A stretch of DNA of 59,378 nt from an uncultured Roseburia sp. (GTDB lineage Bacteria > Bacillota_A > Clostridia > Lachnospirales > Lachnospiraceae): contig USRX01000011.1 of assembly GCA_900557275.1 (NCBI GenBank), forward strand, positions 1 through 59,378, given 5' to 3'. Numbering within the stretch: the first letter of the stretch is position 1; every line of letters starts with the position of its first letter. Both the position numbers and the translations under genes were made by a program. Under the pieces are notes generated by a model, which ran no database searches, had not been told where the DNA came from, and saw only the letters and a list, made by a program, of their open reading frames with translations. Below, in pieces: positions 53,101 to 59,378 of the stretch.

Positions 53101-53574
53101 ATCCGAAAGTTTACAGGAAAGGGCAGATTTTCGTTCCGACTGTTTCAGATAATCTTCCAGATCCTCTGCTGAAAATCCATATTGCATAAACTCCGAAATC
53201 AGGGATTTGATCTGATCGATATACCCCATGCGATGGATCTGTCGTCGCAGCACGGTCAGTTTCTCTTTATTGTCTTCCGCAAGCTTACGCAGGATCAGAT
53301 TTTTTCCCGTATCTTCCAGCACAGTCAGACCTGTTTTCCCAAGCTCATCAAATACACGGTATGCCAGACGGTCAAAACTGACCACATCGATATTCATGAT
53401 CGCATGTTTTTTTTGCCTCTGCACCAGTGCTTTCTGTGCCTGCAGCGTAAACTGCTCCGGTACAATCAAATAAAACATACGTTTTTTATCCTGCTCAGCC
53501 ATCCGCAGTAACCGCTCATAAAGCCATTCTGTTTTTCCGCTTCCCGAACTTCCTATCACAAACTGGAGCGCCAT
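50107..53574 (-). CDS. addB: ATP-dependent helicase/nuclease subunit B (AddB)
   Basis: The second AddAB subunit, which recognises Chi and cuts the 5' strand. At 1155 residues it has an N-terminal P-loop IGSSGSGKTEW (GSSGSGKT at 8-15), degenerate helicase motifs, and a C-terminal nuclease (LGGRIDRLDI, then VMDYKSGKKKFS) bracketed by the four iron-sulfur cysteines: one in FARCACAHF and three in CEYCPYREIC. The first gene of the long run to the LRR gene. A promoter and a LexA-type box precede it. Confidence 0.97.
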   Translation of the reverse strand: MALQFVIGSSGSGKTEWLYERLLRMAEQDKKRMFYLIVPEQFTLQAQKALVQRQKKHAIMNIDVVSFDRLAYRVFDELGKTGLTVLEDTGKNLILRKLAEDNKEKLTVLRRQIHRMGYIDQIKSLISEFMQYGFSAEDLEDYLKQSERKSALSCKLSDMQVLYEAFEQYLSDGYVTSEGILTVLADCVQESKLLESAVLTLDGFTGFTPVQMQLLRRLLHVASEVFVTVTMDAGGELYADRGIQELFYMSRKMVRGVTKLAQETGCKIAEPVLITGEKGRFARNETLAFLEQHLFHNGRGVWKKSCVSADAAGQQMERIAIASLANPREELLYTAGRIRQLVRNQKLRYEEIAIVSGSAKAYETYVEEVFTPYGIPIFTDVKENVYFHPLTEWVRAFLEISEKNYQYESVFRYLRTGLAGFTWDEIDLLDNYVLQYGIRGYKKWEARWVRPMRTGGSGTRTEEEELATLQYLNELRERFLIQTEAFYKTSKKKESTVRELTTVLYQQMAGLNLQGQLEDKQRQYEEAQNEVQASLYGQIYRVVIDLLDKTVKLLGDEAMPVKEYAQILDAGFQAAKVGVVPPGADCVILGDIERTRLDHVKVLFFLGVNDGVIPQNADRQNLLSQYERELLLKEQIELAPTAREQVFLQKFYLYLNMTKPSEALYLTYARMDSMGTAQKPSYLITTICRMFPELAVREVPAEEAGGVLTPENSVKAYVQGLGQAKKGQLSENWKVLHHWRMSKELYRKQTAALFDAAFSVYEEEQLKEPLARQLYGSVLHQSVTRLETFARCACAHFLKYGLRLQERPEYTFEPTDMGMVFHNSLECYSRKMEEAGLDWFDITREQQQELLQQAVEETVLGMDTVVLSENARSKFMIERISNILGCSVWALTGQLRKGEFHPLDYEVAFRQELQLREGKMLLGGRIDRLDICENDLQLYVKVMDYKSGKKKFSLQDLYEGLSMQLILYMTGAVQHLKRNHGGKDLIPAGVLYYHLDQPVIDSEPGMAEEQVEQMMFEKLRPEGLVNSDPAVVSRLDREITGKSDVIPVTLNKDGSLSKRGCSVATREQFELLEKYAVLKMKEQGEQILSGKIAPRPVSSKDIDGCEYCPYREICEFDPRIPGYEHQEIEPLSTEEIWRRIEQKVNGSDVSNGKES

Positions 53575-53616
53575 ATTCCGACCTTCCCTTTCATTATCTG
53601 TAAAAATATATTTATC

Positions 53617-53645
53617 ATTTTATCATATTTTCTGTTATACGTGAA
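53617..53645 (-). promoter_or_regulatory. Promoter of the addB operon
   Basis: Minus strand: -35 TTCACG (53645-53640), 17 bases, -10 TAAAAT (53622-53617), about 40 bases before addB. An alternative uses TGTTCT as -35 with TATAAC (18-base spacing), which would put the LexA-type box over the -35. Confidence 0.55.
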
Positions 53646-53658
53646 TTTCTGTTTATCA

Positions 53659-53670
53659 GAACACATGTTC
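53659..53670. promoter_or_regulatory. LexA/DinR-type box upstream of addB
   Basis: GAACACATGTTC (minus: GAACATGTGTTC) fits the Gram-positive SOS box core GAAC-N4-GTTC with the purine/pyrimidine bias of the DinR site, and the palindrome extends one base on each side (AGAACA/TGTTCT). It lies just upstream of, or overlapping, the addB promoter. It suggests DNA-damage control of addAB and the genes behind it. Confidence 0.6.
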
Positions 53671-53763
53671 TTTTTTACAGTATACAAAAACAGAATGTTT
53701 TTTTCAACCATTATTTAAAAACAATCCGGAACAGTAAAAAGTTATTTTTCAGTAGCCAAGAGT

Positions 53764-53836
53764 CAAAAAAGCTGTCATATGTCAGCATATCTGTTTATCA
53801 AAATCCATGATAACAAACTACTTTCACATGACAGCT
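53764..53836 (-). terminator. Terminator of agcS
   Basis: Minus strand: AGCTGTCATGTG (53836-53825) pairs with CATATGACAGCT (53781-53770), with an inner TTATCA/TGATAA stem, followed by TTTTTTGA. It is about 50 bases after the agcS stop. Confidence 0.8.
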
Positions 53837-53887
53837 ATTTTATGCTTCAGCCTGATTCTAAGGAATCTTTAATATTCCTTTTTTATC

Positions 53888-55321
53888 CTACATTGATTCT
53901 CCACGCAGTTCCGCTTTCTTTTTGCGATGGAAGAAATCTTTGACTTCCTTCGTTACCACACCGTTCAATGCAAACAGCGCAATCATATTCGGAATCGCCA
54001 TCAATCCGTTCACGATATCTGCAATCGTCCATACTGCAGATACAGTCATGTATGGTCCGAAGAATACGACAATAATATATACCCAACGGTAAACTTTTAT
54101 AATTCCCTTTTTACCGCCTACTAAATATTCCAGACAACGTTCGGAATAATAATCCCATCCAAGAATTGTTGTAAATGCAAAAAATACCAGACACAGCATC
54201 AATGCAAATGCAACGACTTTTCCAGAAAACGGAAGTCCTTGCTGGAACGCATATGTAGTTACTTCCACTCCTTCCAGTCCTGTTACTTTCCATGCGCCAC
54301 TGATGACGATGGAAAGACCTGTCATCGTACAGATTACGATTGTATCAATGAAAGTACCGGTCATAGATACAAGACCCTGACGAACCGGTTCATTGGTCTG
54401 TGCCGCAGCTGCTGCGATTGGAGCAGAACCAAGACCTGCCTCATTAGAAAAAATACCGCGGGCAATACCTTTCTGCATTGCTACAAACATAGTACCTACC
54501 ACACCACCGGTTACAGCTCTCGGATTGAATGCTCCCTCAACAATTTCTACAATTGCTGCCGGAACTGCATTCAAATTGCACACGATCATGATAACGCAAA
54601 ATGCTACATATATGATTGCCATAAACGGCACAACAACCTGTGATACGTTTGAAATACGTTTGATACCGCCGATCAGTACCAGTGCTACACAAACAGCAAT
54701 GATAATTGATGCAAGCACGATGGTAATCGAATAATTTCCAAGTCCCGGAAGCTGAACCATATGAAGATCATTCGGGTCGAAGAAATTATGAACTGCAGAA
54801 GCGATGCCGTTTACCTGTGTAATGGTACCGATTCCCAGAAGTCCTACCAGAACTCCGAACACGGCAAAGATCTTTGCCAGCCATTTCCATTTCGGACCCA
54901 TACCTTTTTCAATATAATAGAACGGACCGCCAAGGGCATGTCCCTCTTTATCGATCACACGATATTTAACTGCCAGCAGACCCTCTGAAAATTTTGTCGC
55001 CATTCCAAAGAATGCTGCCACCAGCATCCAGAACAATGCGCCCGGTCCTCCGGCACACACTGCCGTAGCCACACCAACGATATTTCCTGTTCCGATCGTT
55101 GCCGACAAAGCTGTACAAAGCGCGCCAAAAGAAGTAACTTCTCCTTCTCCGCCCTCTTCATTTTTAACCATCCATTTCAGTGCCAGCGGAAGTTTGCGAA
55201 ACTGTAACACACCCGTTCTGATGGTAAGCAGGACACCACCGGCGATGATAAGAATCATCAGCGGCCAGCCCCATACCATGCCATCCACTTTTTCCAGCAC
55301 AGCTGTAATTGAATCCAACAT
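53888..55321 (-). CDS. Sodium:alanine/glycine symporter (AgcS family)
   Basis: A 477-residue Na+-coupled amino acid carrier with about 11 TM helices. Family blocks include TALSATIGTGNIVGVATAVCAGGPGALFWM near the start, FSEGLLAVKYR, GIFSNEAGLGSAPIAAAAAQT, and the late WDYYSERC. The upstream glycine riboswitch strongly suggests that glycine (and/or alanine) is the substrate, because AgcS genes are a common target of this riboswitch class. It has its own terminator and is monocistronic. The leader from riboswitch to ATG is about 280 bases. Confidence 0.95.
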   Translation of the reverse strand: MLDSITAVLEKVDGMVWGWPLMILIIAGGVLLTIRTGVLQFRKLPLALKWMVKNEEGGEGEVTSFGALCTALSATIGTGNIVGVATAVCAGGPGALFWMLVAAFFGMATKFSEGLLAVKYRVIDKEGHALGGPFYYIEKGMGPKWKWLAKIFAVFGVLVGLLGIGTITQVNGIASAVHNFFDPNDLHMVQLPGLGNYSITIVLASIIIAVCVALVLIGGIKRISNVSQVVVPFMAIIYVAFCVIMIVCNLNAVPAAIVEIVEGAFNPRAVTGGVVGTMFVAMQKGIARGIFSNEAGLGSAPIAAAAAQTNEPVRQGLVSMTGTFIDTIVICTMTGLSIVISGAWKVTGLEGVEVTTYAFQQGLPFSGKVVAFALMLCLVFFAFTTILGWDYYSERCLEYLVGGKKGIIKVYRWVYIIVVFFGPYMTVSAVWTIADIVNGLMAIPNMIALFALNGVVTKEVKDFFHRKKKAELRGESM

Positions 55322-55545
55322 AATCCTTTTTTTCTCTCCCTTTTCTCTCAGTTTGGCAAGTTTGCCTGCTCTGGATTTTTTAAGTAAGACGAAGATTATC
55401 TGGCTATGATTAGCATATGCTACAAGATAAGAAAATGTTTTCTACTCTCTACTGCAACCCACAGAAAACACTTTCGGATTTTCTATGTATCCCACAGTTC
55501 CTGCTATATCCACTTATCAACCATACATTTTTCTTATAATGCAAT
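55322..55545. other. Long leader between riboswitch terminator and agcS
   Basis: About 220 bases of transcribed leader with no second glycine aptamer and no gene. It contains a 10-bp palindrome AGCATATGCT near 55411 and a purine-rich AGGGAGAGAAAAAAAGG stretch before the agcS ATG. I see nothing else. Confidence 0.5.
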
Positions 55546-55574
55546 TAAAAAACCGGAGATTATTCATCTCCGGT
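55546..55574 (-). terminator. Riboswitch-controlled intrinsic terminator
   Basis: Minus strand: ACCGGAGAT (55574-55566), loop of 5, ATCTCCGGT (55560-55552), then TTTTTT. A perfect 9-bp stem directly after the glycine aptamer; the expression platform for agcS. Confidence 0.9.
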
Positions 55575-55603
55575 CACATTGCAAAATACAAAATCTCTGT
55601 ATT

Positions 55604-55727
55604 CTCCGTCCTTTTGCCTGAGAGACTCAATATCATGGCTATGATATCTTGCACCTTCGGCCCTCTGTTACAGATCCATATCCAGTTTTCAACTGTTTCA
55701 TAGATCTTCTCCAGAGCTTCTCCAGAG
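55604..55727 (-). promoter_or_regulatory. Glycine riboswitch (single aptamer)
   Basis: The minus strand shows the glycine-aptamer core: CTCTGGAGAAG (P1 5' side), GGCCGAAGGTGCAAG (conserved junction), a hairpin GATATCA/TGATAT, then CTCTCAGGCAAAAGGACGGAG (3' core and P1 3' side; conserved from about 55624 to 55604). Only one aptamer is evident, not the common tandem. The P1 5' element occurs twice in exact tandem. A terminator follows at once, so regulation is transcriptional and acts on the AgcS symporter; excess glycine would be expected to shut an uptake gene off. Confidence 0.92.
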
Positions 55728-55869
55728 TCTTCCACAGTCTGTCGTACAAAAATCAGTAAACTCTTATCTTTTTATTTTTGTGAACATCCTGTGTTTTTCA
55801 CTTGTCTGTTAAAATACAATATTTAACATACATGATTTTTTTTTTCTTGTCAATTCTTTTTTCTGTTTC

Positions 55870-57024
55870 TTAACCAAGAATACACACAAGCAAATGTCCC
55901 ATATCAAAAAACGGATCCTCATGTACCATATGTTCCATTCGTCTCAGATTGACATCAGAATGTTCCACTTCTCGGGCATAACGATGGGCAATATCCGTCT
56001 TTTCTGACAATGACAGTTTCTTTCCATTTTTGATCCAAACTGCCAGATGCAGTTCCCGGATCAACATGGTATGTACGATGATCAGTTTAATCTTGCTCAT
56101 GGCATCGCTGTCATATACCGCCCCACAGAAATAACTGAACAGGAAATATACAAGCAGCTGCTCATACTGATACAGTTCATCACACTGATTTTTATCAAAC
56201 TGCTGACAGTAGCCCTGATACTCATAGGGGGAAATTTTTTCATATAGTATCGTCTCGCAGTCCTTCAGCCAGTCTCTCCAGTCATCCTTCAGCGGTTCCA
56301 ACTGATAAAGCCGGTACATCATGCTGTGCATCAGATAACTGCGGATATCACTGCGTTTGCGATACTGTTCCCATTTTTTGCGACCATAGGCAAGTGTCTC
56401 TGACTTTTTGTATTTTTCCAGCAGATCATCAATCTCAAACAGCTTCTGAGTGCCGATCCTTGTCTGCAGATCATGTACGGAAGCCAAAGCCATCGCCATT
56501 CGATCCGGCAGCGGCAGTTTCCGGTTCTGGAACAGTTCCAGCAGATACAGACGGATCTCCTGTAATTTCGTATGTAACAGGAAGTCAAAGTATTCATACT
56601 CTTCATCCAGTCCATTGTCCCGCTCTACGGTCTGAAACGTTACTTTTTTATCCCGCTCCAGGATCAGCTTTGCCGCCTCCGGACATGACAGGGACAGCGA
56701 TATCTCCCGCAGATTTTCAAACTCTTCATAATGCCTTGGATAACGTCTGCAAGTCTTGCAAAGCTTATCTTCCCCTGCTTCCAAACAGATGTCGCAGAGG
56801 TTTTCTTCATTTAAAAAGGCACAGCGCTTGTCATACTGCTTAAAAGAAGATTCTTCCCAGTCGATAGAATTGTGCAGACGACTGCCGAAAGCACCGGGAT
56901 ATTCTCTGTATTTCTGCAGCGTTTTCCGGTCGATGACAATCTGCCATCCAGCACAGCAGGTGTCCGGACATTTGTCAGCACTGCATTTGAAATCTTTATA
57001 ATAATCAGGATAGGTGTATTCCAT
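55870..57024 (-). CDS. FliB-family (flagellin lysine-N-methylase-like) protein
   Basis: A 384-residue cysteine-rich protein of the FliB/YkgJ-type family. The N-terminal CPDTCCAGWQIVID is diagnostic. Further Cys lie in KRCAFLNEENLCDICLEAG, KLCKTCRRYPR and LSLSCPEAA; together they could bind a metal or Fe-S cluster. FliB methylates flagellin lysines in Salmonella, but no flagellar gene is in the window, and homologues are widespread in non-motile Clostridia, so the substrate here is unknown. No SAM-binding motif is obvious. It stands alone, with a 27-bp palindrome upstream. Confidence 0.85.
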   Translation of the reverse strand: MEYTYPDYYKDFKCSADKCPDTCCAGWQIVIDRKTLQKYREYPGAFGSRLHNSIDWEESSFKQYDKRCAFLNEENLCDICLEAGEDKLCKTCRRYPRHYEEFENLREISLSLSCPEAAKLILERDKKVTFQTVERDNGLDEEYEYFDFLLHTKLQEIRLYLLELFQNRKLPLPDRMAMALASVHDLQTRIGTQKLFEIDDLLEKYKKSETLAYGRKKWEQYRKRSDIRSYLMHSMMYRLYQLEPLKDDWRDWLKDCETILYEKISPYEYQGYCQQFDKNQCDELYQYEQLLVYFLFSYFCGAVYDSDAMSKIKLIIVHTMLIRELHLAVWIKNGKKLSLSEKTDIAHRYAREVEHSDVNLRRMEHMVHEDPFFDMGHLLVCILG

Positions 57025-57088
57025 GTCAAAATTCCTTTCATAATGTTTATTCTATACTAATGTCTTTTTTCTGGTTTGTTAAATTTAC

Positions 57089-57115
57089 AATTTGTGCAGA
57101 CCGTCTGCACAAATT
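57089..57115. repeat. 27-bp near-perfect palindrome
   Basis: AATTTGTGCAGAC (57089-57101), one base, then the exact complement (57103-57115). It abuts the stop codon of the DUF1016 gene. No T-run follows on the minus strand, so it is a poor classical terminator. It may be a protein-binding or recombination site, or an mRNA 3' hairpin. Confidence 0.75.
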
Positions 57116-58216
57116 CTATTCTGTTTCCTTTTCCTCATTATCCTGCTGCTGAAGATAAAACATTGCCTTTTGGGTTTCAATCTCCGCTTTCAGTTCTTCT
57201 TTTGTCGGTAAGTATAATTTGTACTTGGAAGCAAATAATTGTTCATTGCCGTGCATAACAGAATAACGGGCAATATCATCATCTGTATCGGAACAAAGAA
57301 CAATACCGATTGTCGGGTTATCGCCCTCACTACGTTTTAATTCATCATACATACGGATATACATATCCATCTGTCCTACATCTTGATGTGTTATCTTCTC
57401 TGTTTTCAAATCAATAAGGACAAAGCATTTCAGTATGTAATTGTAAAACACAAGGTCGATATAATAGTCCTGCTTCTCCGTATGAATATGCTGCTGTCTT
57501 GCCACAAAAGCATATCCCTTTCCAAGCTCCATCAAGAATTTCTGCAAATTGGAAAGAATACTTTTCTCAAGGTCACTCTCTGTAAAATCTGTATTCTGAG
57601 AAAAGCCTAAAAACTCCGCAACTACCGGATTTTTGATGAACTCCAACTTATCATTTTGATACGATGCAGTCAGTTCCTTCATTTCACTTTCTACAAGCTC
57701 TTTTTTCTGAGTCCCCAGCATACGGTAATAATACTGAGAAGAAATGTTCCTCTGCAAAGTACGGACACTCCAAGTTTGTTCTGCGGCTTCTTTCTCATAC
57801 CAGTCACGAGCTTCCTCATCTTTAACCTGTAATAACGCTGCATAATGTGACCAAGACAGTAGTCCAACAGATTTTCCAGACGGTGTCTGGAAAATCTCAG
57901 GGTAAGTCTTATAGAAAGAATAAAAGCTGTACAGATTTGACTTTGTATAACCTTTTCCATATTCAGCCGATAATTCTTTTGCTAACTTTTTTATAATTTC
58001 AGCACCATATTTTGCCCTGTCCTCGCCCTGCAATTCTTCACTTGCGATTCTATAACCAAGGAGCCAATTTCTCTGTATCAGCGTTGTATTGACCGCCCGA
58101 TATGCAGCTTTTTGTGAAGATTCAATAATCCCACACATATCCTTTAAAATATCATCGGTTTTAACAAAATTATCCATAAAATTATTTTGACCGATTTTTT
58201 CTAATTTATTCTCCAT
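57116..58216 (-). CDS. DUF1016 / YhcG-type PDDEXK nuclease-like protein
   Basis: A 366-residue protein of the YhcG (DUF1016) family. The N-terminal helical DUF1016_N domain (about 20-180) contains NWLLGYRIASEELQGEDRAKYG and SYGKGYTKSNLYSFYSFYKTYP-like sequence. The C-terminal PDDEXK domain (about 210-340) has GYAFVARQQHI, YYIDLVFYN (Asp) and CFVLIDLKTEKI (Asp-x-Lys), the catalytic pattern. Family members are often found with mobile elements, defence islands or restriction loci. I prefer ATG 58216: GGAG lies 8 bases upstream, versus 2 bases for 58222. It follows the unknown gene by about 36 bases, so the two are probably co-transcribed. Confidence 0.9.
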   Translation of the reverse strand: MENKLEKIGQNNFMDNFVKTDDILKDMCGIIESSQKAAYRAVNTTLIQRNWLLGYRIASEELQGEDRAKYGAEIIKKLAKELSAEYGKGYTKSNLYSFYSFYKTYPEIFQTPSGKSVGLLSWSHYAALLQVKDEEARDWYEKEAAEQTWSVRTLQRNISSQYYYRMLGTQKKELVESEMKELTASYQNDKLEFIKNPVVAEFLGFSQNTDFTESDLEKSILSNLQKFLMELGKGYAFVARQQHIHTEKQDYYIDLVFYNYILKCFVLIDLKTEKITHQDVGQMDMYIRMYDELKRSEGDNPTIGIVLCSDTDDDIARYSVMHGNEQLFASKYKLYLPTKEELKAEIETQKAMFYLQQQDNEEKETE

Positions 58217-58252
58217 AGCCATCGCTCCTTTTGATGTCTGTTACTTGTACTC

Positions 58253-58978
58253 CTACATATTTTCAGCCAATATATCGTACTTATATCCCATATGAGAAAA
58301 ATAATCAATAATAGGAACACCCTTACTAATGAGATAATTCCCAACAGCACATTCAAGCTCCTCTGATGAATATTTTCTATAAAAGCTATTCGGCTCTGCT
58401 TTTGTTCTAATCATCTGTCTGGTCAATGGAAACACAAAAGCAAACGATGTATCAAAAGATTCCCCAATTTCCTGAACTAAAAGACCACAAGATTGTTTAG
58501 AATCCCAATTTATATCACAACTCTTAGCAACAACAGCCAAATGACCCTTATCTGTAAATTTAAGCCACAATACGTCGCTCACTCTTTCTAAATCAAATTT
58601 TTCTTTAATAACATCATATTTTTTATCATATCGGTCATAAGTTTTTCCATTCCAATGCGATGAACTCCAATTATTATCTCTAACTAAAATTCCATTATCT
58701 ATAATAATATGTTCTTTACCATCTAGCTTAATTGTATCTATTTTTATATTCTTCTCAGTAAATCCATTTTCCTCTCTAACAAGTTCCAAAAACTCATTAA
58801 CATAAGAATAAACTTTAACAAACGAAACAGGCTCTAATTTCGCTTGCTTTAATGCTTTATCCTTTCGTGTTCTATCGAAAGAACAACATACACCCTTCAG
58901 CTTATATTCATTATTCCTTTTATCGAAATAATAACCCTCTATATCCTTTTTTAGATAATTCACTACATATTCATTCAT
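58253..58978 (-). CDS. Hypothetical protein, 241 residues
   Basis: No family is recognised. The chain is soluble, without signal or TM. The N-terminal half is Lys/Asp/Asn-rich. The middle has an NNWSSSHWNGKTYDRYDKKYDVI stretch, and a VLWLKFTDKGHLAVVAKSCDINWD block suggests a beta-rich core. Base composition is visibly more AT-rich than the genes on either side, which hints at transfer. Start: ATG 58978 with GGAAAG upstream. It lies between a WYL regulator and the DUF1016 nuclease-like gene on the same strand, so it could be a component of a small accessory or defence cassette, but that is inference from context only. Confidence 0.6.
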   Translation of the reverse strand: MNEYVVNYLKKDIEGYYFDKRNNEYKLKGVCCSFDRTRKDKALKQAKLEPVSFVKVYSYVNEFLELVREENGFTEKNIKIDTIKLDGKEHIIIDNGILVRDNNWSSSHWNGKTYDRYDKKYDVIKEKFDLERVSDVLWLKFTDKGHLAVVAKSCDINWDSKQSCGLLVQEIGESFDTSFAFVFPLTRQMIRTKAEPNSFYRKYSSEELECAVGNYLISKGVPIIDYFSHMGYKYDILAENM

Positions 58979-59046
58979 TGCTTTCTTTCCAATCTCATTA
59001 CATCAATATCTTACCCTCTTTTTCCCTCTACACATTTTAATGCCTT

Positions 59047-59378
59047 CTATTCGTTCTCCTGCATATTCTCATCAGCTTTTGTAATCATCTGTCTGTACTG
59101 TTCTTTTACACTTTCCGGTGCAAGTATCTGTACCTTGCCATTAAAGCCAAACACCCAACCGAAAAAAGTCGGACTGGCTGATACTTCGGTCTGTACCCTG
59201 AAAGAAGTCATATCATACGCAAGGGTTGTCACATCTTCTCCGAAGCGGTCAACCATTGTTTTCATCAGACTGTTATCACACCGTAAATCTACAAGGACTT
59301 TCTCGCCTGAGAACATAAAGAATACTTCCTTTGTGTAATTCTCAATATCAAAATCATCCGGCATAGGAATAATATCTT
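59047..59378 (-). CDS. WYL-domain regulator, C-terminal part (runs off the window)
   Basis: The frame is open to the end of the window, so the gene is 5'-truncated here and the Met at 59364 is internal. About 110 residues are visible. VLVDLRCDNSLMKTMVDRFGEDV and FRVQTEVSASPTFFGWVFGFNGKVQILAPESVKEQYRQMI are typical of the WCX C-terminal extension of WYL proteins, which usually have an N-terminal HTH and respond to nucleic-acid or small ligands. Such regulators are frequent in defence islands and also as general repressors. Confidence 0.85.
   Translation of the reverse strand, partial: DIIPMPDDFDIENYTKEVFFMFSGEKVLVDLRCDNSLMKTMVDRFGEDVTTLAYDMTSFRVQTEVSASPTFFGWVFGFNGKVQILAPESVKEQYRQMITKADENMQENE

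Larger units (their letters stand above)
53575..53887. other. Spacer between agcS and addB with regulatory sites
   Basis: 313 bases without a gene. From addB outward it holds the addB promoter, a LexA-type palindrome, a poly-T/A stretch, and the agcS terminator. No further structure is seen. Confidence 0.7.

Noticed and set aside
55322..55545. Second glycine aptamer in the agcS leader
   Set aside because: No second CCGAAGG/GGCAAAAGGAC-type core is present, so I call a single aptamer.
1..59378. CRISPR arrays, tRNA or rRNA genes, prophage
   Set aside because: No regularly spaced repeats, no tRNA-like CCA/TpsiC blocks or rRNA sequence, and no phage structural genes were seen.

Overview
The window reads as chromosomal DNA of a low-to-moderate GC, Gram-positive anaerobe of the class Clostridia, most likely family Lachnospiraceae. 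The support is gene content and order: a gap-pgk-tpiA-gpmI run, a rpmF/plsX/acpP/rnc/smc/ftsY run, AddAB in place of RecBCD, LCP-family and SpoVB-like proteins, AGGAGG-type ribosome binding sites, and a four-cysteine L32. I cannot name a genus from sequence alone. Almost everything is on the minus strand. The exceptions are an XRE regulator, a PHP phosphatase and a SpoVB-like flippase.

Layout, in plus coordinates. (1) About 0.4-21.1 kb is a surface-glycopolymer locus transcribed right to left. It starts at a consensus promoter near 21.2 kb, opposite a divergent XRE regulator, and runs: polyprenyl-phosphate sugar transferase, LCP ligase, GT4, GT2, a COG5610-like protein, ABC permease, an unusual membrane-spanning ABC ATPase, a DUF6270 protein, an HAD/COG5610 protein, GT4, GT2, a GT2-GT8 fusion, UDP-glucose dehydrogenase, an acyltransferase, a repeat-bearing membrane protein and an orphan IS3 OrfA. 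The distal part (below about 12.5 kb) is visibly AT-richer, as expected for the exchangeable part of a capsule-type locus. No Wzx/Wzy pair is seen, so export is probably by the ABC transporter and wall attachment by the LCP protein. (2) 21.9-26.9 kb is the lower-glycolysis cluster, with a promoter carrying a perfect dyad in its spacer and a Fur/PerR-like box in its leader. (3) 27.2-30.8 kb holds a PHP phosphatase, a cysteine desulfurase and a SpoVB-like protein. (4) 30.8-39.7 kb is housekeeping: ilvA, ftsY, smc, rnc, acpP, plsX, a small membrane ORF and rpmF. (5) 39.9-53.7 kb is a tightly packed run addB-addA-maf-orf-prsA-like-DUF2201/VWA-MoxR-LRR. A LexA-type box lies upstream of addB, so SOS control could reach the whole run. 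(6) 53.9-55.8 kb is an AgcS symporter behind a glycine riboswitch and terminator. (7) 55.9 kb to the end holds a FliB-like protein, a DUF1016 nuclease-like protein, an unknown protein and the 3' part of a WYL regulator. It has an accessory character and includes a 27-bp palindrome.

The most unusual items are these: the extracytoplasmic (cohesin-like plus cadherin-like)-TM-ATPase fusion in the exporter; the MoxR/DUF2201-VWA/LRR module behind addAB, whose HExxH-like motif lacks the glutamate; the exact tandem duplication of the glycine-riboswitch P1 strand; and the two dyads at the gap promoter. No rRNA, tRNA or CRISPR array was seen.
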